In this document: positions 1-7,738 of the stretch, in pieces | Layout: the number at the start of each line of letters is the position of its first letter | Numbering within the stretch: the stretch's first letter is position 1 | Assembly (NCBI GenBank): GCA_964406005.1 | Contig: CAYOPZ010000019.1 | Coordinates: forward strand, 1-61,051 | Source of the DNA: CAYOPZ01 sp964406005 | GTDB taxonomy: Bacteria; Bacteroidota; Bacteroidia; Bacteroidales; SM23-62 | Direction of reading: 5' to 3' | DNA: 61,051 bases | Notes under the pieces: model-generated | Databases searched by the model: none | The model's input: the letters and a program-made list of their open reading frames with translations, nothing else | What the model was told of the DNA's origin: nothing | Made by a program: the position numbers and the translations under genes

Positions 1-32
1 ATAAATAATATGATGTCCCGGTAGGGGGAAGA

Positions 33-242
33 TTAGAGCTTCATGTGTCCTTTATTGATTTCATCGACCATGATCCTTATCCCGTCCTCGTTCAGATCGA
101 GATCCTCGATAAAATCATAGTAATTTTTCCACTCTTCCTGGGAAAGATTATAATTCTGAAGGGTTTCCTGTAAATTTTTTTTGGTACCGCTCTTTTTAGT
201 CTGCCTGTACAATTCAATAAAAAGCTCTGCTGAAAGTAACAT
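33..242 (-). CDS. hypothetical small protein, 69 aa
   Basis: A short ORF with an ATG start, rich in acidic and Lys/Asn residues, with no signal peptide or membrane segment. It looks mostly helical (for example LSQEEWKNYYDFIEDL near the middle) and carries an acidic DLNEDG stretch near the C-terminus. I do not recognise a family. It lies on the same strand as the metallophosphatase gene upstream, about 210 nt away, so it could be the last gene of that transcript or a separate unit. The left edge of the window cuts off its downstream context. Confidence 0.5.
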   Translation of the reverse strand: MLLSAELFIELYRQTKKSGTKKNLQETLQNYNLSQEEWKNYYDFIEDLDLNEDGIRIMVDEINKGHMKL

Positions 243-451
243 AATCCCTTGAATTTAATCTCGTTTCGATATGCCGAAGATAAGAATTATTTGAATAAAA
301 ATTATTAATCTGTTGTTAAAAGACAAAAAAACAGGGGGCCGGGTTGCGTAATGGTTGATTTTTTTTCAGGAAACCATCATTTTCGGACCCCTTGCGAATG
401 TTAACACACACAGGTCGTGTTTTACCCTTACGGGGAATAAATTACGGAGAA

Positions 452-1150
452 CTATTCGATGTTGGGTTGCACGAATAGTTGCATATTGTCAATGTTCAGC
501 CCGAGCAGGTTCCCCATTCCCGGATATTCCGTATATACACATCCCGCATCGATATTGATCAGGCTGCTTTCCTTGTCAAACAGTGTGCCCCTTATGGTCT
601 CAAGAGGTGTGGGCGTATGACCATGAATGATCTTTTTCCCTTTCGCCAGTCCCCTGTCATATTCAAAATTACGGCTCCAGATCATGGCATCCATGTCTTC
701 GAAGGGACGCTTACCGTAAAAATTGAAACCGGCATGTACGATAAAACAATTTTCCAGTTCCAGGAAATAAGTGGTGCCGCTGAGGAAGTTCATGTATTTT
801 TCGGGGATTTTCCGGTCTCCCGGAAGGCTTAAATATTCCACAGGGCTGATGCCGAAGGATTCAAGGGTCGCCCCGGCCCCGTTGTTCATCCAGGGCTCGA
901 AATAAGCGTCATTCCAGAGGGACTCGATCAGCATCTCTTCATGGTTTCCCCTGATGAAATCCAGTTGGTAACCGTCTTCTTTCAGCCCGATCAGATAGTC
1001 AAGCACTCCCTTGCTGTCGGGTCCCCGGTCAATATAATCACCGATGAAGATGATCCGGTCTTCACGGGTCATCATGATTTTCTCTTCAAGCAATCCTTTC
1101 AGGGATTTACTGCATCCGTGGATATCTCCGATCGCAATACTTCGCATCAT
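452..1150 (-). CDS. metallophosphatase, diadenosine tetraphosphatase/PPP-like
   Basis: A 232-residue calcineurin-like phosphoesterase of the bacterial PPP type. All metal-binding motifs are visible: GDIHG near residue 8, GDYIDRGPDS near residue 37, RGNHEE near residue 67, a HAG motif near residue 142 and HGHTP near residue 177. These bind two metal ions that activate water to hydrolyse phosphoesters. Known relatives act on phosphoproteins or on dinucleoside polyphosphates (ApaH-like); the sequence does not decide between them. No signal peptide, so cytoplasmic. The second Met would also serve as a start. The next upstream gene, the LuxR-type regulator, is on the same strand 51 nt away. Confidence 0.85.
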   Translation of the reverse strand: MMRSIAIGDIHGCSKSLKGLLEEKIMMTREDRIIFIGDYIDRGPDSKGVLDYLIGLKEDGYQLDFIRGNHEEMLIESLWNDAYFEPWMNNGAGATLESFGISPVEYLSLPGDRKIPEKYMNFLSGTTYFLELENCFIVHAGFNFYGKRPFEDMDAMIWSRNFEYDRGLAKGKKIIHGHTPTPLETIRGTLFDKESSLINIDAGCVYTEYPGMGNLLGLNIDNMQLFVQPNIE

Positions 1151-1201
1151 TTTCCGGATCAGGGATCTTGTATTTCCGCCGGGGCGGTAAGTCCTTTTAA
1201 T

Positions 1202-2155
1202 TTACGAAAAATCCCGGATTAAGTTGGTTAACTGGACCCTGTTTTTTACGCCTGTTTTCAGGTAAACATGATGGATATGGTCTTTCACCGTCTGAAGTGA
1301 GATAAACAGGGAATCGCTAATGTCCAGGTTGCTTTTCCCCTCACAGATCAGGCGAATAACCTCGGTTTCCCTTTTGGAGATTTCATAGTGCCGGATAAAT
1401 TGCTCAAGGCAATCCTTGAAATCTGTGCTTCTTACGGCTTCCACGAAATTCCTGTCAAGGTGCAGGGTCTGGAAAAACACGGGAAGAAGATGAATGCTGA
1501 AAAAAAGAATAACAAACCCGTATCCGTAAAGCCTGGAACGACCGGCCAGGTTGATCAGTACGATGGTCCCGGCCGCGAACAGAATGTAAAAGTACCCGAA
1601 CAGCCTGATACTCATCCGGTCCTGTTTATCCAGGGGGTTGACCGATTCGAGTAACAACCGGGTCAGCGCATATCCGTACACAACAAGTGAGATCACGGAA
1701 AATGCGATAAGCATGCTTTTTCTTATGATCTCATATTGATCGAGGCCCAATGCCTTTCTCTCGACGAGAATGATCCCAAATGCTATATAGGCAATTGCCA
1801 GAAACAGGAAAGAAATGTTGAATCCCGTGGATATTTTCCTGTTTACCAGTTCCTCCGACAGGCGAATGAACATATACCAGGACAGTATTAGAAACGGAAA
1901 ACCGATATAACTGAAAAACAGGGAGGATGATTCTATCGTTTCGATATCAACATTCCGGCTTTCGAGGTAGACACGTATCAGGGTCGGACCGATCAATCCG
2001 TAAATCCCGAATACAAAGAGGAATATCAGGTAGAAAAAGTAGCTTGAAAGGTAGGGAAGCCTGTACTTTCTCAGGAGTTTATGGGTCAGGAAAATGACAA
2101 GGATTCCGGAAATAAGGGAGCCTGCGATCAGCAGTATTTGGAGGGATTCTCTCAT
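1202..2155 (-). CDS. membrane-anchored LuxR-type transcriptional regulator, 7 TM helices
   Basis: 317 residues. The first ~230 contain seven hydrophobic segments (starting with ILLIAGSLISGILVIFL), giving a seven-helix sensor-like domain. The last ~60 residues form a LuxR/GerE helix-turn-helix: SKRETEVIRLICEGKSN, then the recognition part LFISLQTVKDHIHHVYLK. The architecture implies a regulator that reads a membrane or extracellular cue and binds DNA while anchored. The ligand is unknown. It is divergent from a membrane protein gene, and the 205 nt between them hold two near-identical palindromes (2203-2216 and 2283-2296) that are good candidates for its binding sites, suggesting it controls itself and its neighbour. 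Confidence 0.8.
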   Translation of the reverse strand: MRESLQILLIAGSLISGILVIFLTHKLLRKYRLPYLSSYFFYLIFLFVFGIYGLIGPTLIRVYLESRNVDIETIESSSLFFSYIGFPFLILSWYMFIRLSEELVNRKISTGFNISFLFLAIAYIAFGIILVERKALGLDQYEIIRKSMLIAFSVISLVVYGYALTRLLLESVNPLDKQDRMSIRLFGYFYILFAAGTIVLINLAGRSRLYGYGFVILFFSIHLLPVFFQTLHLDRNFVEAVRSTDFKDCLEQFIRHYEISKRETEVIRLICEGKSNLDISDSLFISLQTVKDHIHHVYLKTGVKNRVQLTNLIRDFS

Positions 2156-2202
2156 CCTGGCCTAAACTTTTACGAATTTATGTAAAATCTATAAACCGCT
2201 GC

Positions 2203-2216
2203 CCGACTAAAGTAGG
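2203..2216 (+). promoter_or_regulatory. operator-like palindrome, copy 1
   Basis: CCGACTAAAGTAGG, a near-perfect palindrome of the size bound by LuxR/GerE dimers. A second copy in the opposite orientation lies at 2283-2296; the shared form is CCGACYAAAGTWGG. Located 48 nt upstream of the LuxR-type gene start. A looser relative (GAACTTAAGTAG) lies in between near 2258. Binding by the adjacent regulator is inferred from position and symmetry. Confidence 0.5.
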
Positions 2217-2282
2217 ATTTTACTATGCCATCCGGCTGTCTGCAGGCTGTTATTGTCGAACTTAAGTAGTGTTTTTAAAATT

Positions 2283-2296
2283 CCAACTTTGGTCGG
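2283..2296 (-). promoter_or_regulatory. operator-like palindrome, copy 2
   Basis: On the plus strand CCAACTTTGGTCGG; its complement CCGACCAAAGTTGG matches copy 1 at 12 of 14 positions. It sits 65 nt before the chosen start of the membrane protein gene and 80 bp from copy 1, about the right place to influence that gene's promoter. Confidence 0.5.
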
Positions 2297-2360
2297 TTAA
2301 ATGGCCTGCACATCAGACATATATTTGATCCTGTACAAATTCGGATTAAATCAAAAACTC

Positions 2361-3068
2361 ATGGAAACAACACAGACAGATTCAGCTTATGTAGCCAATA
2401 CTACGGCAGGTGACAGTTACAGCAAGGGCTGGAACCTGATCTTCACAACTTTTGTGGAACTGCTTGTGGTGACGCTTGTATACATGGTGATAAGCATACC
2501 CACCAATATGGTGCAATTCAGTTTTCACTCAGACAATGAATTTCATTTAATGCTCATTCCACTTGTTCTGCTGTCAATCGGTTACGGTATATTTATCGCA
2601 GGGCCCATCGGCATGAGTGCGGACTGGATCTTCCTGAAAGCCGTAAGGCGGGAGAAGATCGAGATCAAGGATATGTTCGCGGTTTTCGAGAGGAATTACT
2701 GGAATGCGGTGATTGCGGGACTGGTAACCACAATCATTATCGTGCTGGGAGTTTGCATGCTGATCGTGCCAGGGATCTTCTTCGCATGCCGTCTTGCATT
2801 CGTGCCCTACCTCGTAATCGACCGGAAAATGGAAGCCCTGGAAGCCCTGAAGGCAAGCTGGGCCATGACAAAAGGACACGGATGGACCATTTTCTTCATG
2901 GGATTCCTGGCCATTTTCATATTCCTTGCCGGCATTATAGCCTTGTTTGTCGGTGCGATCATTTCGGCTATGTGGATTTCAGCCGCATTTGCAGTGCTCT
3001 ATCATTCGGTCTACCTTAAGAAAGGCATTCCCCCGACCAACGGCGCCCTTCCCGCCCAACCTGAATAA
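2361..3068 (+). CDS. integral membrane protein, DUF975/YciC-like
   Basis: 235 residues from the chosen ATG; an upstream in-frame ATG at 2301 would add 20 residues not resembling a typical N-terminus and begins only 5 nt after an operator-like palindrome. Five or six hydrophobic segments follow a polar N-terminus of about 20 residues. The segment around IVPGIFFACRLAFVPYLVID followed by EALKASWAMTKGH is the hallmark of DUF975/UPF0259-type membrane proteins, whose function is not settled. It is divergent from the membrane LuxR-type regulator and probably under its control. A palindromic repeat cluster begins 11 nt after the stop codon and may end its transcript. Confidence 0.7.
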   Translation: METTQTDSAYVANTTAGDSYSKGWNLIFTTFVELLVVTLVYMVISIPTNMVQFSFHSDNEFHLMLIPLVLLSIGYGIFIAGPIGMSADWIFLKAVRREKIEIKDMFAVFERNYWNAVIAGLVTTIIIVLGVCMLIVPGIFFACRLAFVPYLVIDRKMEALEALKASWAMTKGHGWTIFFMGFLAIFIFLAGIIALFVGAIISAMWISAAFAVLYHSVYLKKGIPPTNGALPAQPE

Positions 3069-3078
3069 TAGGGAATAA

Positions 3079-3149
3079 TTGATCAGATCCTGTGAAGAGC
3101 AGCATTCAAACTCTGATTGGCCGGCTGCGGTTTCACAGGATCGGATCAA
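3079..3149 (+). repeat. variable-stem palindromic repeat, copy A
   Basis: Arms GATCCTGTGAA (3086-3096) and TTCACAGGATC (3132-3142) pair perfectly and extend to 18 nt with one mismatch. Between them is the core that recurs in the other copies: GAGCAGC at 3097-3103 and GGCTGCGGT at 3123-3131, so GCAGC/GCTGC form a second inner stem separated from the outer one by an unpaired GA/GGT. The copy begins 11 nt after the upstream gene and could also terminate it. Confidence 0.75.
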
Positions 3150-3153
3150 ATGT

Positions 3154-3186
3154 ACATTGCATCCGGCACATCCTGCTCTGCAATAT
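3154..3186 (-). repeat. variable-stem palindromic repeat, short degenerate copy B
   Basis: Reverse-oriented small relative. ATTGCA at 3156-3161 pairs with TGCAAT at 3179-3184. Read on the minus strand the interior is GAGCAGGATGTGCCGGA, which keeps the GAGCAG and GCCGG ends of the family core but lacks the inner hairpin. Confidence 0.45.
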
Positions 3187-3203
3187 TTCATTCAATTTTC
3201 TTG

Positions 3204-3269
3204 AGAAAGCAGATATAAAGAGCAGCCTTAAATCTATGATTTTCAGCTGCGGTTTTATATCTGCTTTCT
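3204..3269 (+). repeat. variable-stem palindromic repeat, copy C
   Basis: Perfect 15-bp arms GAAAGCAGATATAAA (3205-3219) and its complement (3254-3268), extended by one more pair. Core GAGCAGC at 3220 and GCTGCGGT ending at 3253, with an inner AAATC/GATTT hairpin. It is almost identical to copy H at 13153-13216, 10 kb away, differing at two positions. Confidence 0.85.
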
Positions 3270-3271
3270 GA

Positions 3272-3331
3272 GTGAAACGGTCCTGGATTACAAATTAGGT
3301 TTTGCCGGTTGCGGTTTTATATCCGTTTCAC
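3272..3331 (+). repeat. variable-stem palindromic repeat, partial copy D
   Basis: GTGAAACGG (3272-3280) pairs with CCGTTTCAC (3323-3331). Only the 3' half of the family core is recognisable (TTTTGCCGGTTGCGGT at about 3300-3315); the GAGCAGC half is missing. The downstream TTTATATC resembles the arm of copy C, so D may be a recombinant or decayed copy. Together A to D fill the 289 nt between two convergent genes. Confidence 0.5.
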
Positions 3332-3357
3332 AGGATTTCAATACAGTTGTTCGGTTA

Positions 3358-4479
3358 TTACTCAGCCTTGAAATTATAGAGGGGTCTCAGGGTGTCGGTG
3401 ATCTCCACGGTGTCTTCGATATACCGGAGGATCTCGCCCCGGGGTTTGTAAGCCTGAGGGGCTTCGTCGAGGGTCTTCGGGGTAACGGTCGAAGTCCATA
3501 CTTTCTTCATGGACCGGCGGAATTCTTCCATATCCAGCTGTTTCTTCGCCTGATTCCTCGACAGTCGCCGTCCCGCACCGTGCGGGGCGCTGTAATTCCA
3601 TTCGGAATTACCTTTTCCAACGGCGATCAGGCTTCCGTCCCGCATGTTCAGCGGTATGACAAGCTTTTCTTTGTCGTGTGCCGATACGGCTCCCTTCCGG
3701 ATGATATCATCGGAGAAGTTGATGTAATTGTGAATGGTCTCGAACTGTTCCTCAGGCCCTGGAATCTCCAGGTGACGCAGGATACGCCGGCACATCTCCG
3801 AACGGTTCAGGCGGGCATACTCCTGGGCAAGCTTCATATCCCCGATGTACTCTGCACGGTCTGCTCCTTCAAGGTAGGCAAAATGTCTGGGGATTTCACT
3901 GCCTTTTTCCAGGCAGATACGGATGGCCTTGTCCTGGTGCCAGGTGGCGACCTGCAGGCCGAAATTACGGGATCCGCTGTGTATCAACAGCCATTTTTCA
4001 CGGTTGCTTCCTTCAGCAACCTCTATGAAATGGTTACCCCCACCCAGGCTTCCTATGCCTTTCAGATGATCCGTAAATCCTATCCCGAGTTTTTGGCAGG
4101 TTTTTTCGAGTTTTCCCGCAAAATCGTCTTCAAAATCCTCCCGCCGGGCAGACTTGTTGCGTTCAAAGCCGTACGGAATGCTTTTGCGGATGAATGAATC
4201 CAGCTTGTCGTATGAAATGTTCGTCCGGCCGAGCCCGGTCACATGGATCCCGCATCCGATATCCAGCCCGATCAGGTTGGGTACGACCTTTTCCCCGAGA
4301 TTGGCCGTATAGCCGATGACACAGCCCTTGCCTGCATGAACATCGGGCATGATACGTATCCTGGCATCGCCGAATATTTCCTGGTTGCAGAATTCCCGGA
4401 TCTGCCTGTGCGATTCGGCATCGACGTTGTCATTAAAGACCAGGGCGGTATTGTATGTGCCATGAATTTTCATTTCCAT
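3358..4479 (-). CDS. rtcB: RNA-splicing ligase RtcB family protein
   Basis: 373 residues from the chosen ATG; an upstream Met at 4530 adds a stretch unlike the family, and a second Met at 4473 is also possible. RtcB joins RNA 2',3'-cyclic phosphate (or 3'-phosphate) ends to 5'-hydroxyl ends using GTP and Mn2+. Visible family motifs are DVHAGKGCVIGYTA, GLDIGCGIH with the metal-binding Cys, GGGNHFIEV, IHSGSRNFG and, near the C-terminus, YSAPHGAGRRLSR, which holds the His that takes up GMP. The protein is shorter than the ~480-residue archaeal form, matching the short bacterial branch. A minus-strand CAAAGATA (complement of a TAnnTTTG element) lies at 4481-4488. No archease or RtcA neighbour is present. 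Confidence 0.88.
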   Translation of the reverse strand: MEMKIHGTYNTALVFNDNVDAESHRQIREFCNQEIFGDARIRIMPDVHAGKGCVIGYTANLGEKVVPNLIGLDIGCGIHVTGLGRTNISYDKLDSFIRKSIPYGFERNKSARREDFEDDFAGKLEKTCQKLGIGFTDHLKGIGSLGGGNHFIEVAEGSNREKWLLIHSGSRNFGLQVATWHQDKAIRICLEKGSEIPRHFAYLEGADRAEYIGDMKLAQEYARLNRSEMCRRILRHLEIPGPEEQFETIHNYINFSDDIIRKGAVSAHDKEKLVIPLNMRDGSLIAVGKGNSEWNYSAPHGAGRRLSRNQAKKQLDMEEFRRSMKKVWTSTVTPKTLDEAPQAYKPRGEILRYIEDTVEITDTLRPLYNFKAE

Positions 4480-4558
4480 ACAAAGATACGGAGTCGTGGT
4501 TAAACAGGGTAATGAATCCTGAGAGCGCATTGACTACATCGGGCTTCAATCCTGCAGG

Positions 4559-6055
4559 CTAGTCGTAAGCGGGACAGGGCACCTGGGATCTGGATCTGCG
4601 GTAACTGCCCTGCCTGCTGCCGCCGTCTGCTTCCCGGCAGCCGAAGATCAGGTTGATCCCGAAGCGAATATTCACGAGCCTCGCATTGTAGGGCCACAGA
4701 ATGCCTGTGCCGGTATCCCTGACATAACGGACGGGAATATGATCGGTGACGAAATAAAATTGCGCGCCGTTGCCCCCTATGGCCACGCCGAATCCGAGCT
4801 GGTCGAATTTGTAGTTTGAAAGTGTATAGCTCAGGGTGCCCTGAAGGAAGGGCAGGGGACTGTAATTCCCTGCCAGGGTCAGAGCAAAATGCGGCCTCCG
4901 GTCGAACAGCTCGGTGCGCGTGACGGCGGAGACATTCAACCCGGGTAAAACCCGGTAAAAGCCTCCGGCATAGATCTTAGTGGTAAGAAAAGTGAAATAG
5001 GGCTCCGTGCTTGCCTGAAACTGAAAGGATTCCAGAACGGAATCCACTACCGCTCCGAAAAAATCCGTGGATCCCTGTGTGTCGACATACTGCCTGAGGT
5101 CGAATCCCGTGAAGCGAATGGCTGCATTGGCATCAAAACGGTTGACAGCGGATTTCCAGCGGATGAATCCAAGGTCGATAATGCTCGCGGAGAGGGTGAG
5201 TTCATCCGAATATTCATATATCACACCCGCATCGAAGGCGGCGCCATGATTGCCGTTGAAAATGAAATCCGACAATATGGATGAGAAAGATCCGGCAAAA
5301 TCCAGGCCATCCACGAGTCCCTGGTTGTCAATTGAGACATCCACGGGAAACGAAGCCCTGATCCGGTAATCCGATTCTGCCTGAAGGGCGATGGGATCTC
5401 CTTCGGTAAATACGGTCAGATCGGTGCGCCGGCTGGAAAGATTGGCCGCCCCCCTGAGGTATTTCAGGCTGACACCCGCATACAGCCCCTCCACGATGGC
5501 TGTGGATGCCCCGGCAGCAAACTGGAAGTAATTCGTGGCGTCTGCACCGAGCCTGCTTAGATCAAGGTCCCGCGGTTCACCGGAAGACAGGTCCCAGTTC
5601 CCGTCCCTCATGGAGATCAGGTCGCCGGGAATGCCTATCCTGGCTTTCGTGAAATTGGATATATTGAAATGCAGGTAATAGTCCCCGATCCTGAATCCCG
5701 CTCCCAGCAGGTTCACCTCCAGGTCAAGCCTGATGTAGTTCCTGTTTTTCAGTTTCTTCTCCAGCTTGTCAAGATCGATGATCAGGGAATCCGCCCGGTT
5801 GCCGGTCCCGTAATGTATGGCATCATGATACCCGAAACCCGAACCGGACCAGGAAAAACCGGTGCCTGACAGCAGGGGCAGCTCGATGTATGTACGGCAA
5901 CGGTAAAAAAGAGCGGGATTGGTATGTATGGCCTGGGGAACGGAATGCATGAAATACAATGTATTGTCCTGGGCATGAAGGGGAGGGAAAACGCATGCCG
6001 GAACAAGAACCGCCAGCAGTAGTGAATATTTTCCTATCCGGATTCCTGCTGCCAT
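4559..6055 (-). CDS. DUF5723-type outer membrane beta-barrel protein
   Basis: 498 residues with a cleavable signal peptide (hydrophobic LLLAVLVPACVFPPLHAQ). The rest alternates polar and aromatic/hydrophobic residues in short strands, and the opening part (NTLYFMHSVPQAIHTNPALF) resembles the N-terminus of DUF5723 and PorP-like outer membrane proteins of Bacteroidota. No enzymatic motif is seen. The C-terminus is a non-barrel basic tail. Its start codon overlaps the stop of the upstream lipoprotein gene (TAATG), so the two are translationally coupled and likely work together at the outer membrane. Confidence 0.7.
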   Translation of the reverse strand: MAAGIRIGKYSLLLAVLVPACVFPPLHAQDNTLYFMHSVPQAIHTNPALFYRCRTYIELPLLSGTGFSWSGSGFGYHDAIHYGTGNRADSLIIDLDKLEKKLKNRNYIRLDLEVNLLGAGFRIGDYYLHFNISNFTKARIGIPGDLISMRDGNWDLSSGEPRDLDLSRLGADATNYFQFAAGASTAIVEGLYAGVSLKYLRGAANLSSRRTDLTVFTEGDPIALQAESDYRIRASFPVDVSIDNQGLVDGLDFAGSFSSILSDFIFNGNHGAAFDAGVIYEYSDELTLSASIIDLGFIRWKSAVNRFDANAAIRFTGFDLRQYVDTQGSTDFFGAVVDSVLESFQFQASTEPYFTFLTTKIYAGGFYRVLPGLNVSAVTRTELFDRRPHFALTLAGNYSPLPFLQGTLSYTLSNYKFDQLGFGVAIGGNGAQFYFVTDHIPVRYVRDTGTGILWPYNARLVNIRFGINLIFGCREADGGSRQGSYRRSRSQVPCPAYD

Positions 6056-7698
6056 TAAAAGTTTTCCGAATTCACATCCAGTTCTGCGATGGCTCCCAGA
6101 TGTGCGGTAAAAAAATAATCCGTATAAAGCCTGACATTGACAGGCGGAATATTGTCATATCCTGTGGTTGTAAGCCTGCTGTACAGGAATATATATCTTG
6201 TGGAAGAGATGTTGTCGATCCTCTCCCGATCCATCTTTATCTCCACAGGTTCCGCTTCCAGGGGATCGGCTTTTCCGTCACCGTCTGTATCCGTCGCGCC
6301 CGGAACCAGCCTCAGGGGATCCTGCAGGTCCGTAAAGAGGGAGTCAAGGACAAGCCCATTTTCGTCTGCAAAAAAGACCTGCATAAAAATGTTCAGCGGC
6401 AGTCCGTTTGTACAATTTAACCGGAAGGTCAGGCTTTTGATTTCTTCCGGCGGATTGTCGTAAAAATCAGCGAAGATAAAATCAAGGGTGTCTGTGATCA
6501 GCAGGAAATCCGCATATCCGTATAGCGGCAGTGCAAGGCCGGCCGTGACCTTCAGCCTGCTCGTATCGAGCAGGAAATTGGAATGTGTGTTCCCGGCCGG
6601 GTTGCAGGTGCCGGAAGCCCCGAACATGATGCTGGCGGGCGCAGTTTCGAGAACATCGAAAAGATTGCAGTTACCTGCTGTAAGCACAATGCTGTCCCGT
6701 ATGCTTTGGCCTTCCTGCCCCGTGGAAGGATAGCCTATGATCCTCGGATTGCCCGCGGAAGGGACACTGTCTCCCGTAATAAGTGTGACCTGACCGTCCC
6801 GCCCGGTAGCCTGGAATTCTGTCATTTCCACCTGTACAGGGATCCCGAAGGAATTGGATATCCCGATTTTCAGGCGGGCCTCTTCAAAGTGAAAGACCCC
6901 TTCCGGAACGTCGTCATAAAGGTTGAGGGCAAAGGACCTGGTCTGGACCGGAATATCGAATTGCCCCAGGTACCCGTAAACCACTGAATAATCTATATCG
7001 GAAAGCCGGAGGTCCAGGGAGGCGATGAGTTCACCGGGCTGGATAATCCCGGACGAGGGTGTCAGACTTGCAATATAGACAATCACCAGTTCATTGCGGC
7101 CCGGACCCGTATGCTCCAGCCGGATGGTAAGACCGGTAAACGTCCGTGAAACATTGCCACCGTTCAGGGGTATGCCTGCTGCAAAAGGGTCATCAATGTT
7201 CTCAAGTCCCTGGATATATATGCTTACAAGTCCGTCGCAGGGTGAAGCAGAAGAGCAGACAATATCCATGGAATCCACAAAGATACTGTCAATCTCAGCA
7301 TCCGGTGCAAGTGTTATATCCAGAGGGATTCTGATGGTATCCTGGATGTCTGCGGTTTCGGGGAAAAGGATATCGTCAAGAACGATGGGAGATCCGGTGT
7401 TGTTTACAATGCTCTCGGAATGGGTAACATCATTGATTGTGAAAAGATCCGCCGCCTGAAGGGAAGATATCTCTTCCTCATAGATCATGGTAATGAAACC
7501 GTCTGCAGCGACAATAAACCGGTCCGGAAGGACCGAATCCCTGAAAAGTTCTTCCAGCTCGTAATGTATATACCCGACAGGCGCTGCCACTCCGGGTGAG
7601 AATTGTACGGACGTATCGAGGACCTCCGCTTCGAATTCCTCCTTAATGCAGGATGTAAAAAGGGAAATCACTATTAGAGCCGGATATAATGGTCTCAT
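6055..7698 (-). CDS. large surface or outer membrane lipoprotein, function unknown
   Basis: 547 residues with a lipoprotein signal (VISLFTSCIKEEF; lipobox Cys near residue 17). The mature part is all-beta and rich in Asp, Thr and Ile, with repeated IgG-like or beta-sandwich character and one DTDGDGKADPLE segment like a thrombospondin type 3 calcium-binding loop. I do not recognise a named family. It follows the sigma-54 sensor kinase gene by 40 nt and overlaps the DUF5723 gene, so all four genes may form one transcript controlling and building an envelope structure. Confidence 0.65.
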   Translation of the reverse strand: MRPLYPALIVISLFTSCIKEEFEAEVLDTSVQFSPGVAAPVGYIHYELEELFRDSVLPDRFIVAADGFITMIYEEEISSLQAADLFTINDVTHSESIVNNTGSPIVLDDILFPETADIQDTIRIPLDITLAPDAEIDSIFVDSMDIVCSSASPCDGLVSIYIQGLENIDDPFAAGIPLNGGNVSRTFTGLTIRLEHTGPGRNELVIVYIASLTPSSGIIQPGELIASLDLRLSDIDYSVVYGYLGQFDIPVQTRSFALNLYDDVPEGVFHFEEARLKIGISNSFGIPVQVEMTEFQATGRDGQVTLITGDSVPSAGNPRIIGYPSTGQEGQSIRDSIVLTAGNCNLFDVLETAPASIMFGASGTCNPAGNTHSNFLLDTSRLKVTAGLALPLYGYADFLLITDTLDFIFADFYDNPPEEIKSLTFRLNCTNGLPLNIFMQVFFADENGLVLDSLFTDLQDPLRLVPGATDTDGDGKADPLEAEPVEIKMDRERIDNISSTRYIFLYSRLTTTGYDNIPPVNVRLYTDYFFTAHLGAIAELDVNSENF

Positions 7699-7738
7699 GG
7701 TTTAAACCGGTATTTGGCGCTGGTCAATTCTTCATTTG

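Noticed and set aside
3079..3335. CRISPR array or integron attC site as an explanation of the palindromic repeats
   Set aside because: Spacing and orientation are irregular and there are no unique spacers or Cas genes; attC core motifs (RYYYAAC/GTTRRRY) are missing and no integrase is present.
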